Numbered from the stretch's first letter, positions 10,218 to 19,661 are shown. The stretch: DNA of 64,000 nucleotides from Desulfatirhabdium butyrativorans DSM 18734 (GCF_000429925.1 NZ_AUCU01000024.1:21215-85214), one strand, 5' to 3'. The notes: generated by a model from the letters alone, not told the origin. Numbers and translations: made by a program.

Positions 10218-12091
10218 TGTACTACTTCATCCAAACGAAAAAAATAATCAATCAGCATCTCTCCAACACCTGTCTTTGCTATGTATTTTGGTTTCTGGTT
10301 TCCATCGGAATGCTCCTCTTTTACGATACCAATTATTCTGAAGCTGCTCCTTCACCTGTTAGTCCTGAGGAAATGGAATCCACTTTTCGCAACATAGACC
10401 GCGACCCCACGAATCATCAAACGTTTGCGAGAAGGGTACAGGTGCTGGATGAATGGAGAGCTGTATTGGCAAGATCCGGTAGAAGATTCGATGTCGAGCG
10501 GGTACTGCCTCCGGGATGGATTTCTGATATCATGCGTCTGAAAAACAGCGGTAAAGCCAAAGAAGCGTTCGCAGAACTCGATTGGCTTTACCGGGAAATC
10601 CGAAAGATTGAGACGCCACAAAAAGAGCCGTTCCATCCAAACAGTCCTGAATATCGTACATCACAGGACGACAATCGAAACGAGGAATTAATTGCCGGCA
10701 AAAAAACCGACCCGATAGGCGCTGATATCTTGATCGATTTTTCCAAAGCGTTTGGCACGTTCAGTCCGTATCTGTTCGGCGCTATTTCTGCCCCGTATTT
10801 CGATCAAACCGGTTTTGACTTGGCAAAGGAAGCCGGTTTCAAGCTGATCGGAGTTTTTCTGGATTCGAGCAAACCACTTCCAGCGCATATCGATGACCCT
10901 GCTGAATACGATTTTTCGCTATTGGACAAACAGGTGGAGGCGATTTTCGAAATCGGCGCCGAACCGATGATCATCTTCGCCCCGCTGCGCAGGCCATTAG
11001 ACCTGAATCGCTACGCTGGATATGTTCGAAATGTTGCCAAGCATCTGACACGAGGGTGGGGCGATGGCCATCGTTGGAAAGTCAAATTATTCCGATTTGG
11101 AAATGAGCCGGACAATACCGAATTCTGGAAGGATACCCAGTTTGCCTTTTTTGAGACCTATGCAAAATGGGCAAAAACGCTTAAGGATGTCGATCCGGCG
11201 TTTATTTTGGTGGCTCCCGGATTGATGCAGGTTCAGGTGGGTTTGCAATCCCATTCCCTGCATCCATGGGTCAACGATTTTTTGAATTATTGCCATCAAA
11301 AACAGGTGCCGCTCGATTATTTTTCATTCCATGCCTATTCACCCATTCCCTATCACTTTTTTTATGAAAATGCGAGATTGTTGAAATCCGAACTGCAAAA
11401 GTATCCCCGCCTGAGTCCGCTATATGGCGCTCCCAAAATTGCCAATGATGAATGGCAGATAAAACTCGGTGATTTATGGTCCGGTACGAAAAGCCCCCAG
11501 TTCGATACGGCATGGGCTGCGGCTCATAACATCGATGCCTTGATCAATATGATCGAGCAGGGCATCGAATTGTCCTTGCCGATGACCGGAACATTCAATG
11601 GAGGCCAAGGCGGTTGTCATGATTTTTTGCTGGTCGGTTGCAACAATCAGAAAAAGCCATCATTTTATGCGTTCAAAGGATTCAACTGGCTCTATGGGAC
11701 AGATCGTCTATCGGTGAGCGGAACGGATCAAATGAATTTTGCCGCTATTGCTGGGAAAACTGAAAAGGGCATGATCGTCGTATTTTCGAATCACGATGTT
11801 GGGGGCTATCTGGAAAAATATGAATCCAGAAGCGGACCGTCCGCGTGGCGCGAATACAAGCACCATATCCTGGCTCGCGGTATCCCGAATCGCTACAACC
11901 GGTTCAGCATCAAAGCGATCCATCTGCCATGGAAACCGTCAGATGCGGTTGTGTATGCGCACTATTTGGTGGATGACACGCACGGGCTGGCCCTGGTTGA
12001 AACAAAAACCGTTTCAGGCAATGATTCGCTTGTTTTTGAAGGGAAGATGGATTCGCCCAGCGTTCATGTTGTTCAAATCCATCTTCAGTGA
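10217..12091 (+). CDS. Exported GH39-like glycoside hydrolase
   Basis: 624 aa. The ATG at 10217 shares bases with the previous stop (TGATG). A hydrophobic N-terminal segment at about residues 17-38 is a signal anchor or signal peptide. After a roughly 140-residue helical region comes a TIM-barrel-like domain: 'FGNEPDNTEF' offers Glu297 as acid/base (the NEP motif of clan GH-A) and 'ANDEWQ' offers Glu412 as possible nucleophile. The pattern is nearest GH39/GH39-like proteins found in polysaccharide operons, where hydrolases trim or release chains. The hydrolase clan is likely; the exact family is uncertain. Confidence 0.7.
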   Translation: MYYFIQTKKIINQHLSNTCLCYVFWFLVSIGMLLFYDTNYSEAAPSPVSPEEMESTFRNIDRDPTNHQTFARRVQVLDEWRAVLARSGRRFDVERVLPPGWISDIMRLKNSGKAKEAFAELDWLYREIRKIETPQKEPFHPNSPEYRTSQDDNRNEELIAGKKTDPIGADILIDFSKAFGTFSPYLFGAISAPYFDQTGFDLAKEAGFKLIGVFLDSSKPLPAHIDDPAEYDFSLLDKQVEAIFEIGAEPMIIFAPLRRPLDLNRYAGYVRNVAKHLTRGWGDGHRWKVKLFRFGNEPDNTEFWKDTQFAFFETYAKWAKTLKDVDPAFILVAPGLMQVQVGLQSHSLHPWVNDFLNYCHQKQVPLDYFSFHAYSPIPYHFFYENARLLKSELQKYPRLSPLYGAPKIANDEWQIKLGDLWSGTKSPQFDTAWAAAHNIDALINMIEQGIELSLPMTGTFNGGQGGCHDFLLVGCNNQKKPSFYAFKGFNWLYGTDRLSVSGTDQMNFAAIAGKTEKGMIVVFSNHDVGGYLEKYESRSGPSAWREYKHHILARGIPNRYNRFSIKAIHLPWKPSDAVVYAHYLVDDTHGLALVETKTVSGNDSLVFEGKMDSPSVHVVQIHLQ

Positions 12092-12106
12092 TACGAAACA
12101 ACTTTA

Positions 12107-12233
12107 GTGCCTGAACGGAAAACCCGTTTAGGATGCAACCTGAGCCGGAGGGCAGGCTGTTTCACGCTGTATCGCAAAATTGCCTGCCCGCAGACGGCGC
12201 GCTGCTCCAAATAACGGTTTTTCGTTCAGGCAC
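12107..12233. repeat. Palindromic element copy b (long form, 127 bp)
   Basis: Perfect terminal inverted repeats GTGCCTGAACG at the left and CGTTCAGGCAC at the right. Internal arms GCCGGAGGGCAGGC and GCCTGCCCGCAGACGGC can also pair, giving a long stem-loop. It starts 15 bp after the glycosidase stop and ends 24 bp before the acyltransferase GTG. A TTTA follows the right arm and precedes the left arm, but no convincing target-site duplication is seen. Confidence 0.88.
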
Positions 12234-12257
12234 AAGTTTAGAAGTGAGGGGTTTAGG

Positions 12258-13211
12258 GTGTCTTTCCCGAAAGATATGCTGTTATGGTCCTACTGGTACC
12301 CTTTCCGTCGGCTCATCCAGGGTTTGACTGTCCCCCGGGCGTATTTCATTGCGGAAATGATGGGAAATTTACTGTATTGCCTTGCCGGCAACAAACGCAA
12401 GGCCTTCGAAAAAGAGCTATATACAATCTTTGGAAGAAAATCGGATTTGCTTCAAATCCGATTGATTGTTCGGAAGGCATTCATTCATTGGTGCCGCTCT
12501 GAAGTGGAAATGATGCTGTATTCGAAGATGAATGCCACTAACATCTCGATGTTTGTGGAGATTGAAGGATTGGATCATCTGGATCGAGCACTTGCTGCGG
12601 GCAAAGGTGTCATGCTGCTGTTTTCGCATTTCGGAGCCAACCAGATGATCATGCCCGCGATGGGCTATCATGGCTATCCCATGAGCCAGCTCAGCGCTCC
12701 TGCTACAGTATGGACGGAAAAGCTTTCCGGCAGAAAATTTTCCCGGATGGAAAAGAAAGCGCTCGAGATGAGATGGCGCCAAGAGTCGTTTCTGCCGGTT
12801 ACCCATATCAACATATTCGGTTCGTTGAAAGCCGCATTTACCTGTCTGAAGAAAAACGAAATATTGGGTGTCGCCATCGACGGGGGCGGCGGGCAAAAAA
12901 AAGTAATGGTTGATTTCCTGGGTAAAACCGCCCTGTTTTCCACGGGCCCATTGGAAATCGCGGCCAGGACAAATTGCAGGGTTCTTCCCACGTTCATGGT
13001 CCGATCCATTCAGGGCAAAAGTCGGATGATCATTGAAGAGCCCATGGAAATCCGCAACACGGATCGGGATGTTTTTGTTTCGGTGCACACGCAGATGTTT
13101 GCGACCCGGTTGGAATCCTATGTCCGCAAATACCCGTGCCACTATCTCCAGTTCTTGTCGTTGCGTGCTTTTATGGCATCCGTCGATGGGGCGCCCTTCC
13201 TGATGGAATGA
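12258..13211 (+). CDS. LpxL/HtrB-like lysophospholipid acyltransferase family protein (first copy)
   Basis: 317 aa, membrane-associated acyltransferase of the lipid A acyltransferase (LPLAT) family. The GTG at 12258 is preferred because the longer frame from 12180 begins inside palindromic element b. The family pattern is recognisable from 'GKGVMLLFSHFGANQ' and from the later region 'ALFSTGPLEIAART'. In the canonical HX4(D/E) motif (HFGNWE in many members) the acid is replaced: here His124 is followed by Gln129. The second copy at 19662 has another substitution at the same place. It may be inactive, use another residue, or act on an unusual acyl acceptor. It heads the radical SAM cluster. Confidence 0.8.
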   Translation: MSFPKDMLLWSYWYPFRRLIQGLTVPRAYFIAEMMGNLLYCLAGNKRKAFEKELYTIFGRKSDLLQIRLIVRKAFIHWCRSEVEMMLYSKMNATNISMFVEIEGLDHLDRALAAGKGVMLLFSHFGANQMIMPAMGYHGYPMSQLSAPATVWTEKLSGRKFSRMEKKALEMRWRQESFLPVTHINIFGSLKAAFTCLKKNEILGVAIDGGGGQKKVMVDFLGKTALFSTGPLEIAARTNCRVLPTFMVRSIQGKSRMIIEEPMEIRNTDRDVFVSVHTQMFATRLESYVRKYPCHYLQFLSLRAFMASVDGAPFLME

Positions 13212-13286
13212 TGAACCCCGGGGCGATCGAATCAAAATCGATGCCAGATCATATAAAGGCTTTGGAATCCAGAAGGAAACACGCTG

Positions 13287-14810
13287 ATGAATCGAATACT
13301 GCTCATTAAACCTCCTTACTCCCGATTGAAACAGGTCGGTCAGGCGCCGTATTTTCCGCTTGGTTTGGGGTATGTCGGGGCTGTTCTGGAACAGGCCGGA
13401 TTTGAGGTGGGCATCTATCACGCCGAAAATCCAAGGTCTGAGAACGAGTGTATCGTTGAAGACGAAGAGGCCATATTTCACCAGAGGTCCAAGGCTCAAC
13501 AGCGATATCATGATGCAGTGCGAGACGACAGCCATCCCGTGTGGCAGGAAATCCGGCAAACCCTGACAGATTTCAGACCGGATGTCGTCGGGATTTCCGT
13601 GTTGACGGTTGAAACGGCATCCGCCCTGAAGATCAGTTGGTTGTGCAAGGAATATGATTCAAGAATCCCGGTGGTCTGGGGAGGAATCCACCCGACGTTC
13701 ATGACGGACCAGGTTTTAGGATATGGGCCGGTGGATATGGTCGTTCGGGGAGAAGGGGAGATGACTTTCCTGGAACTGTGCTCCAGAATTCGGGAAGGAA
13801 ATTTGAATATTACCGATATTCCGGGCCTGTCTTTCAAGAATGAAGCCAATGAGATCATTCATAACGCGCCCCGTCCCCTGATCAAAGACGTCGACAGTAT
13901 CCCCTTTCCGGCTACGCATCTGCTGCTCTATCCCGAATCGTTCCATTTCAAGTCCATCGGCAGCATGATTGTTTCGAGGGGATGCCCTTTGCGATGCACA
14001 TTTTGCTCATCGAGGTTGTTTTGGGAGAGAAGGGTGCGTCTTCGTTCTGCAGATAACATCATTCAGGAGATACAGTCTTTACAGGCGAGGCATCATGCAA
14101 AATATATCATGTTCTGGGACGATTCCTTCAGCATCAACAAAGAGATGGTGATCAAGTACTGCAAACGATTCATCGAAGCGCAACTGAACGTGAAATGGCG
14201 GACGGCCACCAGAGCGGATCTCGTCGATGATGAGCTCCTTTGCTGGATGAAGAAGGCTGGATGCGTGAAGCTCGAAATCGGGGTCGAGTCCGGAAGCCCG
14301 CGGATTCAGAAGATGATCCGCAAGGATGTCGACAATCAGATCGTTCAACGCGCTTTCAAGCTCATCCAGAAGCATCACATTGCAACCGGCGCTTTTTTCA
14401 TGGCCGGGTTTCCGGAAGAGACCGAAGAAGATATGCAGATGAGCTGGGATTTGATGAAGGCATTAGGCATTGAAGAAATCGCCTACAACATTTTCGACCC
14501 CATGCCCGGCAGCGAACTGCTGGAACGCTGCCAGGAACTGGGACTGGTTCCCCCTGAACCGGATTGGGCGCATTTCGATTTCTGGCCGGATGGCTTCTTT
14601 ATGAAAAATATGACACCCGAGCGGTTTGCGGAAAAGGCGACCCAAATCGGCAAGTGGGTTTATGCCTATAACAACCGATTTTCAGTCAAGTTCAACAAAC
14701 TGAAGGCACTCAGTTGGTTCTATATCAAGAACGATCCCGTGCTTTTTTTCAAAAAGGCTGCTCATTATATCCAGCGAAGGAGAATGGTCAGGCGGTTGGG
14801 GCAGGCATGA
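13287..14810 (+). CDS. Cobalamin-binding-type radical SAM protein 1
   Basis: 507 aa. The N-terminal B12-binding-like Rossmann domain (about residues 1-155) opens 'RILLIKPPYS' and carries 'VVWGGIHPTFM' and 'VVRGEGE', typical of class B radical SAM proteins. The radical SAM core has the CX3CX2C motif at Cys233, Cys237 and Cys240 ('SRGCPLRCTFC') that binds the [4Fe-4S] cluster and SAM, then 'ETEEDMQMSW' as seen in these families. The substrate cannot be inferred. Family members carry out methylations, ring formations and rearrangements on unactivated carbons. It follows an acyltransferase and precedes three more radical SAM genes on the same strand. Confidence 0.87.
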   Translation: MNRILLIKPPYSRLKQVGQAPYFPLGLGYVGAVLEQAGFEVGIYHAENPRSENECIVEDEEAIFHQRSKAQQRYHDAVRDDSHPVWQEIRQTLTDFRPDVVGISVLTVETASALKISWLCKEYDSRIPVVWGGIHPTFMTDQVLGYGPVDMVVRGEGEMTFLELCSRIREGNLNITDIPGLSFKNEANEIIHNAPRPLIKDVDSIPFPATHLLLYPESFHFKSIGSMIVSRGCPLRCTFCSSRLFWERRVRLRSADNIIQEIQSLQARHHAKYIMFWDDSFSINKEMVIKYCKRFIEAQLNVKWRTATRADLVDDELLCWMKKAGCVKLEIGVESGSPRIQKMIRKDVDNQIVQRAFKLIQKHHIATGAFFMAGFPEETEEDMQMSWDLMKALGIEEIAYNIFDPMPGSELLERCQELGLVPPEPDWAHFDFWPDGFFMKNMTPERFAEKATQIGKWVYAYNNRFSVKFNKLKALSWFYIKNDPVLFFKKAAHYIQRRRMVRRLGQA

Positions 14811-15075
14811 GCAGTAGTGATGAACCGTATCGAAGAAGGGGCGTTCAGCCAGTAAATTGGTGGTTAGTGCTTTGCGCCTCTGTAGGGAGCAGCCGAAGCG
14901 ACATGCATGCTCGGCCCAACGATCTCCGGCGGCTTCAAACAGTTTCCGATGCAGCATCAAAAGGCGTACCCGCTCCCCATGCTCAGACCCGGCAATATCC
15001 AGAAACCCGGGGGGTACGGCGACTTTTTGCGAGGCCATCCATTTTCATCATCCGACATCATGAGAAGGAATCCCG
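14811..15075. other. Intergenic region with a segment resembling the core of palindromic element e
   Basis: 265 bp between radical SAM genes 1 and 2 with no convincing gene. Read on the minus strand, 14938-14910 gives TTTGAAGCCGCCGGAGATC then TTGGGCCGAGC, close to the core of element e (TCTGAAGCCGCCTGAGATC ... TTGGGCCGGGC at 32461-32505), but without the ACGCCAAAGGCGTGA hairpin lying between them there. A minus-strand open frame across this gap runs into the radical SAM gene and is not believed. Confidence 0.4.
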
Positions 15076-16671
15076 ATGAGATTGACATTGATTGCACCGA
15101 CACCGCCGGATGTTTCGGCTTTTGGCGTGCGGGCATTGTCCGCTTACCTGCAAATGCACGGCAAAGATGTTCGGGTCATTTTTTTGCCGGGCGGTGTCGA
15201 AAAATTCAGGCATCAGGCCGGATTCATTTATACCTATGAAAAACCGATTCTCGAACAGGTGATCGCGCTTTGCAGGGGATCGGCTCTCATCGGTGTCTCT
15301 TTCATGAGTCATTATCTCGATCGTGCCCGGCAATTGTGCCGTGCCCTTAAGGCTGCCTATCGGGAAATTCCACTGGTGGTCGGTGGCATTCATCCTACTG
15401 TCAAGCCGGATGAATGTCTGCAATTTTCAGATATTGTCTGTGTCGGCGAGGGAGAAGGCGCGCTGCTTGATCTCATGTCCAGTATCGAGAAAAACGAGGA
15501 TTATCGCCATATTGATAATCTCTATGTCAAAGATGGAGATCACATTTATCGCAATCCTTTACGGCGACTGATACAGGATCTCGATACGCTCCCATTCTAT
15601 GATTTTGGGCCGGAAAACCATTACATGTACGACAACGTCAACAGGCGTGTCGAGCCGGTGAACCAAGCGCTTCTGAAACGATCTTTTCCGCTTGAACCCC
15701 ATGTCGAAGGCTCATTCAGCGATGCCTATCAAAGAACCCGTTCCTATAAAACCATGACCACGAGGGGATGTCCTCACCATTGTACCTTCTGCGCGGAAAA
15801 TACGCTGGCCAACATGTATGGCGGCCAGAAATACCTGCGAAAAAGAAGCATCGATCACGTTATCCGGGAGCTTTTGTGGGTCAAACAGGAAATGCCCTTC
15901 GTGGAAAGTATTTTTCTTTTCGACGATACCTTTCTGGCCAGATCGACCCGGGAAATCCAGGAATTTGCCAGAGCCTACAAGCAGGCTATCGGGCTTCCGT
16001 TTCACATACAGGCCAGTCCCGAGACCGTCAATATCGATAAAATGGATGCGCTGGTCGATGCAGGCCTCGTATTTGTCGAGATGGGTATTCAGTCCACCAG
16101 TCGTACGGCAAAGCATCTATACCGAAGAGACGTACAAACGGAAACGATTCTCGCTGCGGCAGCCATATTTCACCGATATATCAAACGCATCTATCCGCCC
16201 TGCTACCATGTCATCCTGGACAACCCATGGGAAACTTCCCGGGATGTCATTGAAACCTTACAGGTTGTGCTGCGGCTCCCTCCCCCCTTCTGGCTCAAAA
16301 GGGCATCTTTGGTCTGTTTTCCAGGCACCGAGCTGTACACGCTTGCCAAACGGGACGGATTTCTTGCGACAGAAGAAGACGAGCATCGGGGGATATATGC
16401 CAAGCATCTGCACATGCCTAAAGGCAGCTATGTCAATTTCTTGATGTACCTTGCCGGATTTTCCCGTTTTCCGAGACGAATTCTTGCTTTTTTGGCGGAT
16501 GAAAGGTGCCTGAAGCTCTTTGAGCGGGATTCGATGACCGGCTTCTATTCCCTGCTCTACAAGATCGGGGAATTTTTGATCCTGTTAACCAAAGGATTCA
16601 GATCATTGATTCAAGGGGATTTTCTGCGGATATACCGGTATGTGATCCGGGTGACATCGACGATGTCCTGA
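15076..16671 (+). CDS. Cobalamin-binding-type radical SAM protein 2 (tandem paralogue of protein 3)
   Basis: 531 aa. B12-binding-like N-terminal half ('LVVGGIHPTVKPDECLQF', 'VCVGEGEGALLD') and a radical SAM core with Cys232, Cys236 and Cys239 ('TRGCPHHCTFC'). It shares long matching stretches with the next gene (for example 'GGxHPTxxPxECLQF' and 'GxLPF...ASPxTVxxxKMxAL'), so the two arose by tandem duplication. The C-terminal 150 residues are basic and partly hydrophobic, consistent with membrane or lipid contact. The product is unknown. Confidence 0.87.
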   Translation: MRLTLIAPTPPDVSAFGVRALSAYLQMHGKDVRVIFLPGGVEKFRHQAGFIYTYEKPILEQVIALCRGSALIGVSFMSHYLDRARQLCRALKAAYREIPLVVGGIHPTVKPDECLQFSDIVCVGEGEGALLDLMSSIEKNEDYRHIDNLYVKDGDHIYRNPLRRLIQDLDTLPFYDFGPENHYMYDNVNRRVEPVNQALLKRSFPLEPHVEGSFSDAYQRTRSYKTMTTRGCPHHCTFCAENTLANMYGGQKYLRKRSIDHVIRELLWVKQEMPFVESIFLFDDTFLARSTREIQEFARAYKQAIGLPFHIQASPETVNIDKMDALVDAGLVFVEMGIQSTSRTAKHLYRRDVQTETILAAAAIFHRYIKRIYPPCYHVILDNPWETSRDVIETLQVVLRLPPPFWLKRASLVCFPGTELYTLAKRDGFLATEEDEHRGIYAKHLHMPKGSYVNFLMYLAGFSRFPRRILAFLADERCLKLFERDSMTGFYSLLYKIGEFLILLTKGFRSLIQGDFLRIYRYVIRVTSTMS

Positions 16672-16739
16672 CCATCGGGTAGAAGTGTTGCAATCACCAA
16701 AATCCATTTGTGCATCAACAGGAAGGAACTTGTACTTCT

Positions 16740-18251
16740 ATGAGAAAGGACAATGTGCGTGTCCTGCTGATATCGCCGTATCCGGACATCACCTCTTTCG
16801 GCCTTCGAACGCTTTCTTCCTATTTGCGCTCGAATGGTGTTTGGACACGGCTGGTGTTCCTTCCCGACCCCCTGGGAGATGATCTGGTTCAGGGTGTTGA
16901 ACGCTATTCGCATGTGGTGTTGGATGAACTGCAGCGGATGGCCCTCGACGTGGATTTGATCGGTATCGGGTTGATGACCAACTATTTCGACAATGCGCGG
17001 CAAATTACCGCATACTTGAAACAACATGTGGCTGCACCGATCATATGGGGAGGCGTGCATCCAACCATACGACCGCTTGAATGTCTCCAATTTGCCGATT
17101 GGGTATGTGTCGGAGACGGGGAAGAGGCCTTACTGGAGGTTGCCCGAAAGCTGCATGCAAACGAGCGCCTGGATGATATTCCCAACATCTGGGGAGAAGG
17201 GGAGACGGGGATTTTTCAGAATCCACCCCGAGCCCTGACCCGGGATCTGGATAGCTTTCCATTTCCGGATTACTCCTGCAAGGATCATTACATCCTGTAT
17301 CAGGGGCATATACGCCCGCTGGACATGGAATTGATCCGCCGTTTTCTTTCACATGGAACGGTATCCAGGCATCTTGGCCGGATCGGCTATCAGACCATGA
17401 CGGGCAGGGGATGCCCGCATAAATGCAGTTACTGCATCAACGATGCGATCAAAACGCTTTATGGAGCGAGTGGGTATTTGCGATGGCGCTCTGTGGGGCA
17501 TGTCATCGCTGAACTGAAACAGGCAATCAGCCAATTTCCCTTTATCGATTTTATCTGGATTTCCGATGATGCATTTCTGAGCAGAAGTTTGAAGAGCATC
17601 CAGTATTTTTGCGACGCGTATAAAAAAGAGATCGGGCTTCCTTTTTCTTGTTTGGCCAGCCCGCTTACCGTTGATGCGGAAAAAATGGAAGCATTGGTCA
17701 ATGCCGGTCTCAAGTACATCCAGATGGGGGTCCAGACCGGCAGCTCGAGAATGCAAGCCGTATTCAATCGGAAATCGATGAACAATGCCGTTATGCTCTC
17801 GGCAATGGAAATCATTCATCGATATCGGGATCGAATGGATCCGCCAAGCTATGATTTTATCCTGGATGTTCCCTATGAATCTTTGCAGGACAAGATCGAC
17901 AGTCTCCGCCTGATCGCACGAATCCCGAAACCTTTCAGGCTGCAACCATTCGCGCTGGTTCTCTACCCGGGAACGCTGCTGTATGAAAAGGCCAAAACCG
18001 ATGGACTGATCCAAAACGAAATTCAGGATATTTATGCCAAAAGCTACACCATGCAGTCCCCGACATACACAAACCTGCTGGTGCTTGCTGCCAGAAACGG
18101 TCGATTTCCATCCCGCTTGCTGGAAATACTCTCTACCGAACCGCTTGTCGATTTCATGGAAAATCACTTTCCCCGATATGCCGTGAAGCTGCTGTTCATT
18201 GCGTTGAAACGGGTCAAGAAAATACTGCGGAAGTTGAAAGGAAGCAGTTGA
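16740..18251 (+). CDS. Cobalamin-binding-type radical SAM protein 3
   Basis: 503 aa from the ATG at 16740; an upstream GTG at 16710 would add ten residues, but the AGGAAGGA Shine-Dalgarno-like sequence at 16719-16727 lies between the two. The B12-binding-like domain contains 'IIWGGVHPTIRPLECLQF' and 'VCVGDGEEALLE'. The cluster-binding cysteines are Cys225, Cys229 and Cys232 ('GRGCPHKCSYC'). A basic C-terminal tail ('IALKRVKKILRKLKGSS') could bind membranes. It is a diverged tandem paralogue of the preceding gene and overlaps the next by 4 bp. Confidence 0.87.
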   Translation: MRKDNVRVLLISPYPDITSFGLRTLSSYLRSNGVWTRLVFLPDPLGDDLVQGVERYSHVVLDELQRMALDVDLIGIGLMTNYFDNARQITAYLKQHVAAPIIWGGVHPTIRPLECLQFADWVCVGDGEEALLEVARKLHANERLDDIPNIWGEGETGIFQNPPRALTRDLDSFPFPDYSCKDHYILYQGHIRPLDMELIRRFLSHGTVSRHLGRIGYQTMTGRGCPHKCSYCINDAIKTLYGASGYLRWRSVGHVIAELKQAISQFPFIDFIWISDDAFLSRSLKSIQYFCDAYKKEIGLPFSCLASPLTVDAEKMEALVNAGLKYIQMGVQTGSSRMQAVFNRKSMNNAVMLSAMEIIHRYRDRMDPPSYDFILDVPYESLQDKIDSLRLIARIPKPFRLQPFALVLYPGTLLYEKAKTDGLIQNEIQDIYAKSYTMQSPTYTNLLVLAARNGRFPSRLLEILSTEPLVDFMENHFPRYAVKLLFIALKRVKKILRKLKGSS

Positions 18252-19534
18252 AGGTATTGCTGATCCAATCGTATTTGGGAATGGCCGAAACGCCGGTCTA
18301 TCCGATCGGCCTGGCGTGCCTGAAAGCCGAGCTGCACGATTGTGACGTTCGGGTCTTCGATCCGAATCTTCCGATGCACGGCTCTGTATCGCCATACGAA
18401 ATGCTTTCCGCGGTTTTAGCCGATTTCTGCCCTCAGGTAGTAGGCATATCACTTCGAAACATCGATTCCACCAACAAGCGGAAGGTGGTGTTTTATTTTA
18501 CGGAATTTGTTCGATTGCTGCGGTTTGTCAAAACCCGGACGCAGGCCGTGATCGTTGTGGGTGGCGCAGGTTTTTCCATGTTTGCCGAGGTGATCATGAA
18601 GGCATGTCCGGAGATCGATTTCGGCGTATTCCTGGAAGGAGAAAAGACGTTTCATGAGCTGGTTCGGCATTTGCAATCTCCGGAAGCCGTGAAATCACTG
18701 TATTATCGGAAATACGGAGAAATCCGATTTACCGGCCCGGGGGAGCCATTTGGCTTTGAGGCATTGCCGGATCCCGATATGACTGTTGTCCGGCTACCGG
18801 CCTACCTGCCGTTTGCGGATTCGATCGGTATCGAGACCAAACGGGGATGCCCATTCCAATGCATTTATTGTCCATACGGTTTCCTGAACGGCAAATCTTA
18901 CCGGTTGAAAGACCCGGCGCGTATTGTCGATCAACTGGAATACTTGGCGAAAACCTGCGGTCTAACGCAATTTACCTTTACCGATTCGATCTTCAACATT
19001 CCGGTGGATCATGCCGAGGCGATCTTGCGCAAGCTGGTGGATCGGAGGCTGACCCTTCAGTGGTCTGCCTGGTTTCATGAACGGGAACTGGATGAAACAT
19101 TCATCCAATTGGCCATCGAAGCCGGGTGTACAAAGTTTATTTTTTCTCCAGACGGATTTTCGGATCCAGCTCTGGCTGCACTGGGCAAGAAGCTTTCGAA
19201 AACAGATATCCTGAGGGGATTTCACCTGATGGCCAAAACCAGTGGGTGCGAAATCAGTTACAATTTTTTTAAAAATCCCCCCAAACAATCCTTGTCCGCT
19301 TTTTTGGCCTTGATCGGATTTTGCTTGAAAGCCAAATGGAAGATGGGAAGACGGGTCCATTTCGAATTCAATTCGCTTCGGGTTGAGCCGCATACCGTTT
19401 TGTATGACATGGCTGTTGCGGAAGGAATTGTGAAACGGGAAGACGATGTCTTGCATCCTGTCTATTATACGCAAAGAAGGACGAAGTATATCGAACATCT
19501 GTTTAATTTGGCGCTGCGATTTGCAGGGAAATGA
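18248..19534 (+). CDS. Cobalamin-binding-type radical SAM protein 4
   Basis: 428 aa with a TTG start at 18248 overlapping the previous TGA (TTGA). The N-terminal domain begins 'KVLLIQSYLGMAETPVYPIG' and has 'VVGGAGFSMFAE', in place of the usual GGxHPT. The radical SAM motif is Cys201, Cys205 and Cys208 ('KRGCPFQCIYC'). It is shorter than its neighbours and belongs to a different subgroup. Tight coupling to protein 3 suggests successive steps of one pathway. The substrate is unknown. Confidence 0.85.
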   Translation: MKVLLIQSYLGMAETPVYPIGLACLKAELHDCDVRVFDPNLPMHGSVSPYEMLSAVLADFCPQVVGISLRNIDSTNKRKVVFYFTEFVRLLRFVKTRTQAVIVVGGAGFSMFAEVIMKACPEIDFGVFLEGEKTFHELVRHLQSPEAVKSLYYRKYGEIRFTGPGEPFGFEALPDPDMTVVRLPAYLPFADSIGIETKRGCPFQCIYCPYGFLNGKSYRLKDPARIVDQLEYLAKTCGLTQFTFTDSIFNIPVDHAEAILRKLVDRRLTLQWSAWFHERELDETFIQLAIEAGCTKFIFSPDGFSDPALAALGKKLSKTDILRGFHLMAKTSGCEISYNFFKNPPKQSLSAFLALIGFCLKAKWKMGRRVHFEFNSLRVEPHTVLYDMAVAEGIVKREDDVLHPVYYTQRRTKYIEHLFNLALRFAGK

Positions 19535-19544
19535 GGGCTGCATC

Positions 19545-19613
19545 GTGTCTGAATGCATATTGCCTGCCCTCCGGCGACGCGCTGCTCCGAATAGGTGTTT
19601 TCCGTTCAGACAC
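19545..19613. repeat. Palindromic element copy c (69 bp, compensating end changes)
   Basis: The left end reads GTGTCTGAATG and the right end CGTTCAGACAC. Both differ from the family (GTGCC.../...GGCAC) at the mirrored position: C to T on the left and G to A on the right, so pairing is kept. The interior retains TGCCTGCCCTCCGGCGACGC, a shortened core. It lies 10 bp after radical SAM gene 4 and 48 bp before the second acyltransferase. Confidence 0.82.
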
Positions 19614-19661
19614 TAAATACATGGGTAGCGGGCAAAACCCCGATTTGGGTAGGAATCGCGT

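Noticed and set aside
12180..12257. Upstream-extended start of the first acyltransferase
   Set aside because: The extra 26 codons lie in palindromic element b ('PARRRRAAPNNGF'), a translation also seen in frames through other copies.
12417..13559. 380-codon minus-strand open frame
   Set aside because: Antisense to the acyltransferase and the start of radical SAM gene 1, both clearly coding; no recognisable domain.
14682..15038. 118-codon minus-strand open frame with a plausible N-terminus ('MASQKVAVPPGFLDIAGSEH')
   Set aside because: Overlaps the end of a solid gene, has no good ribosome-binding site, and part of it matches a repeat core; at best a relic.
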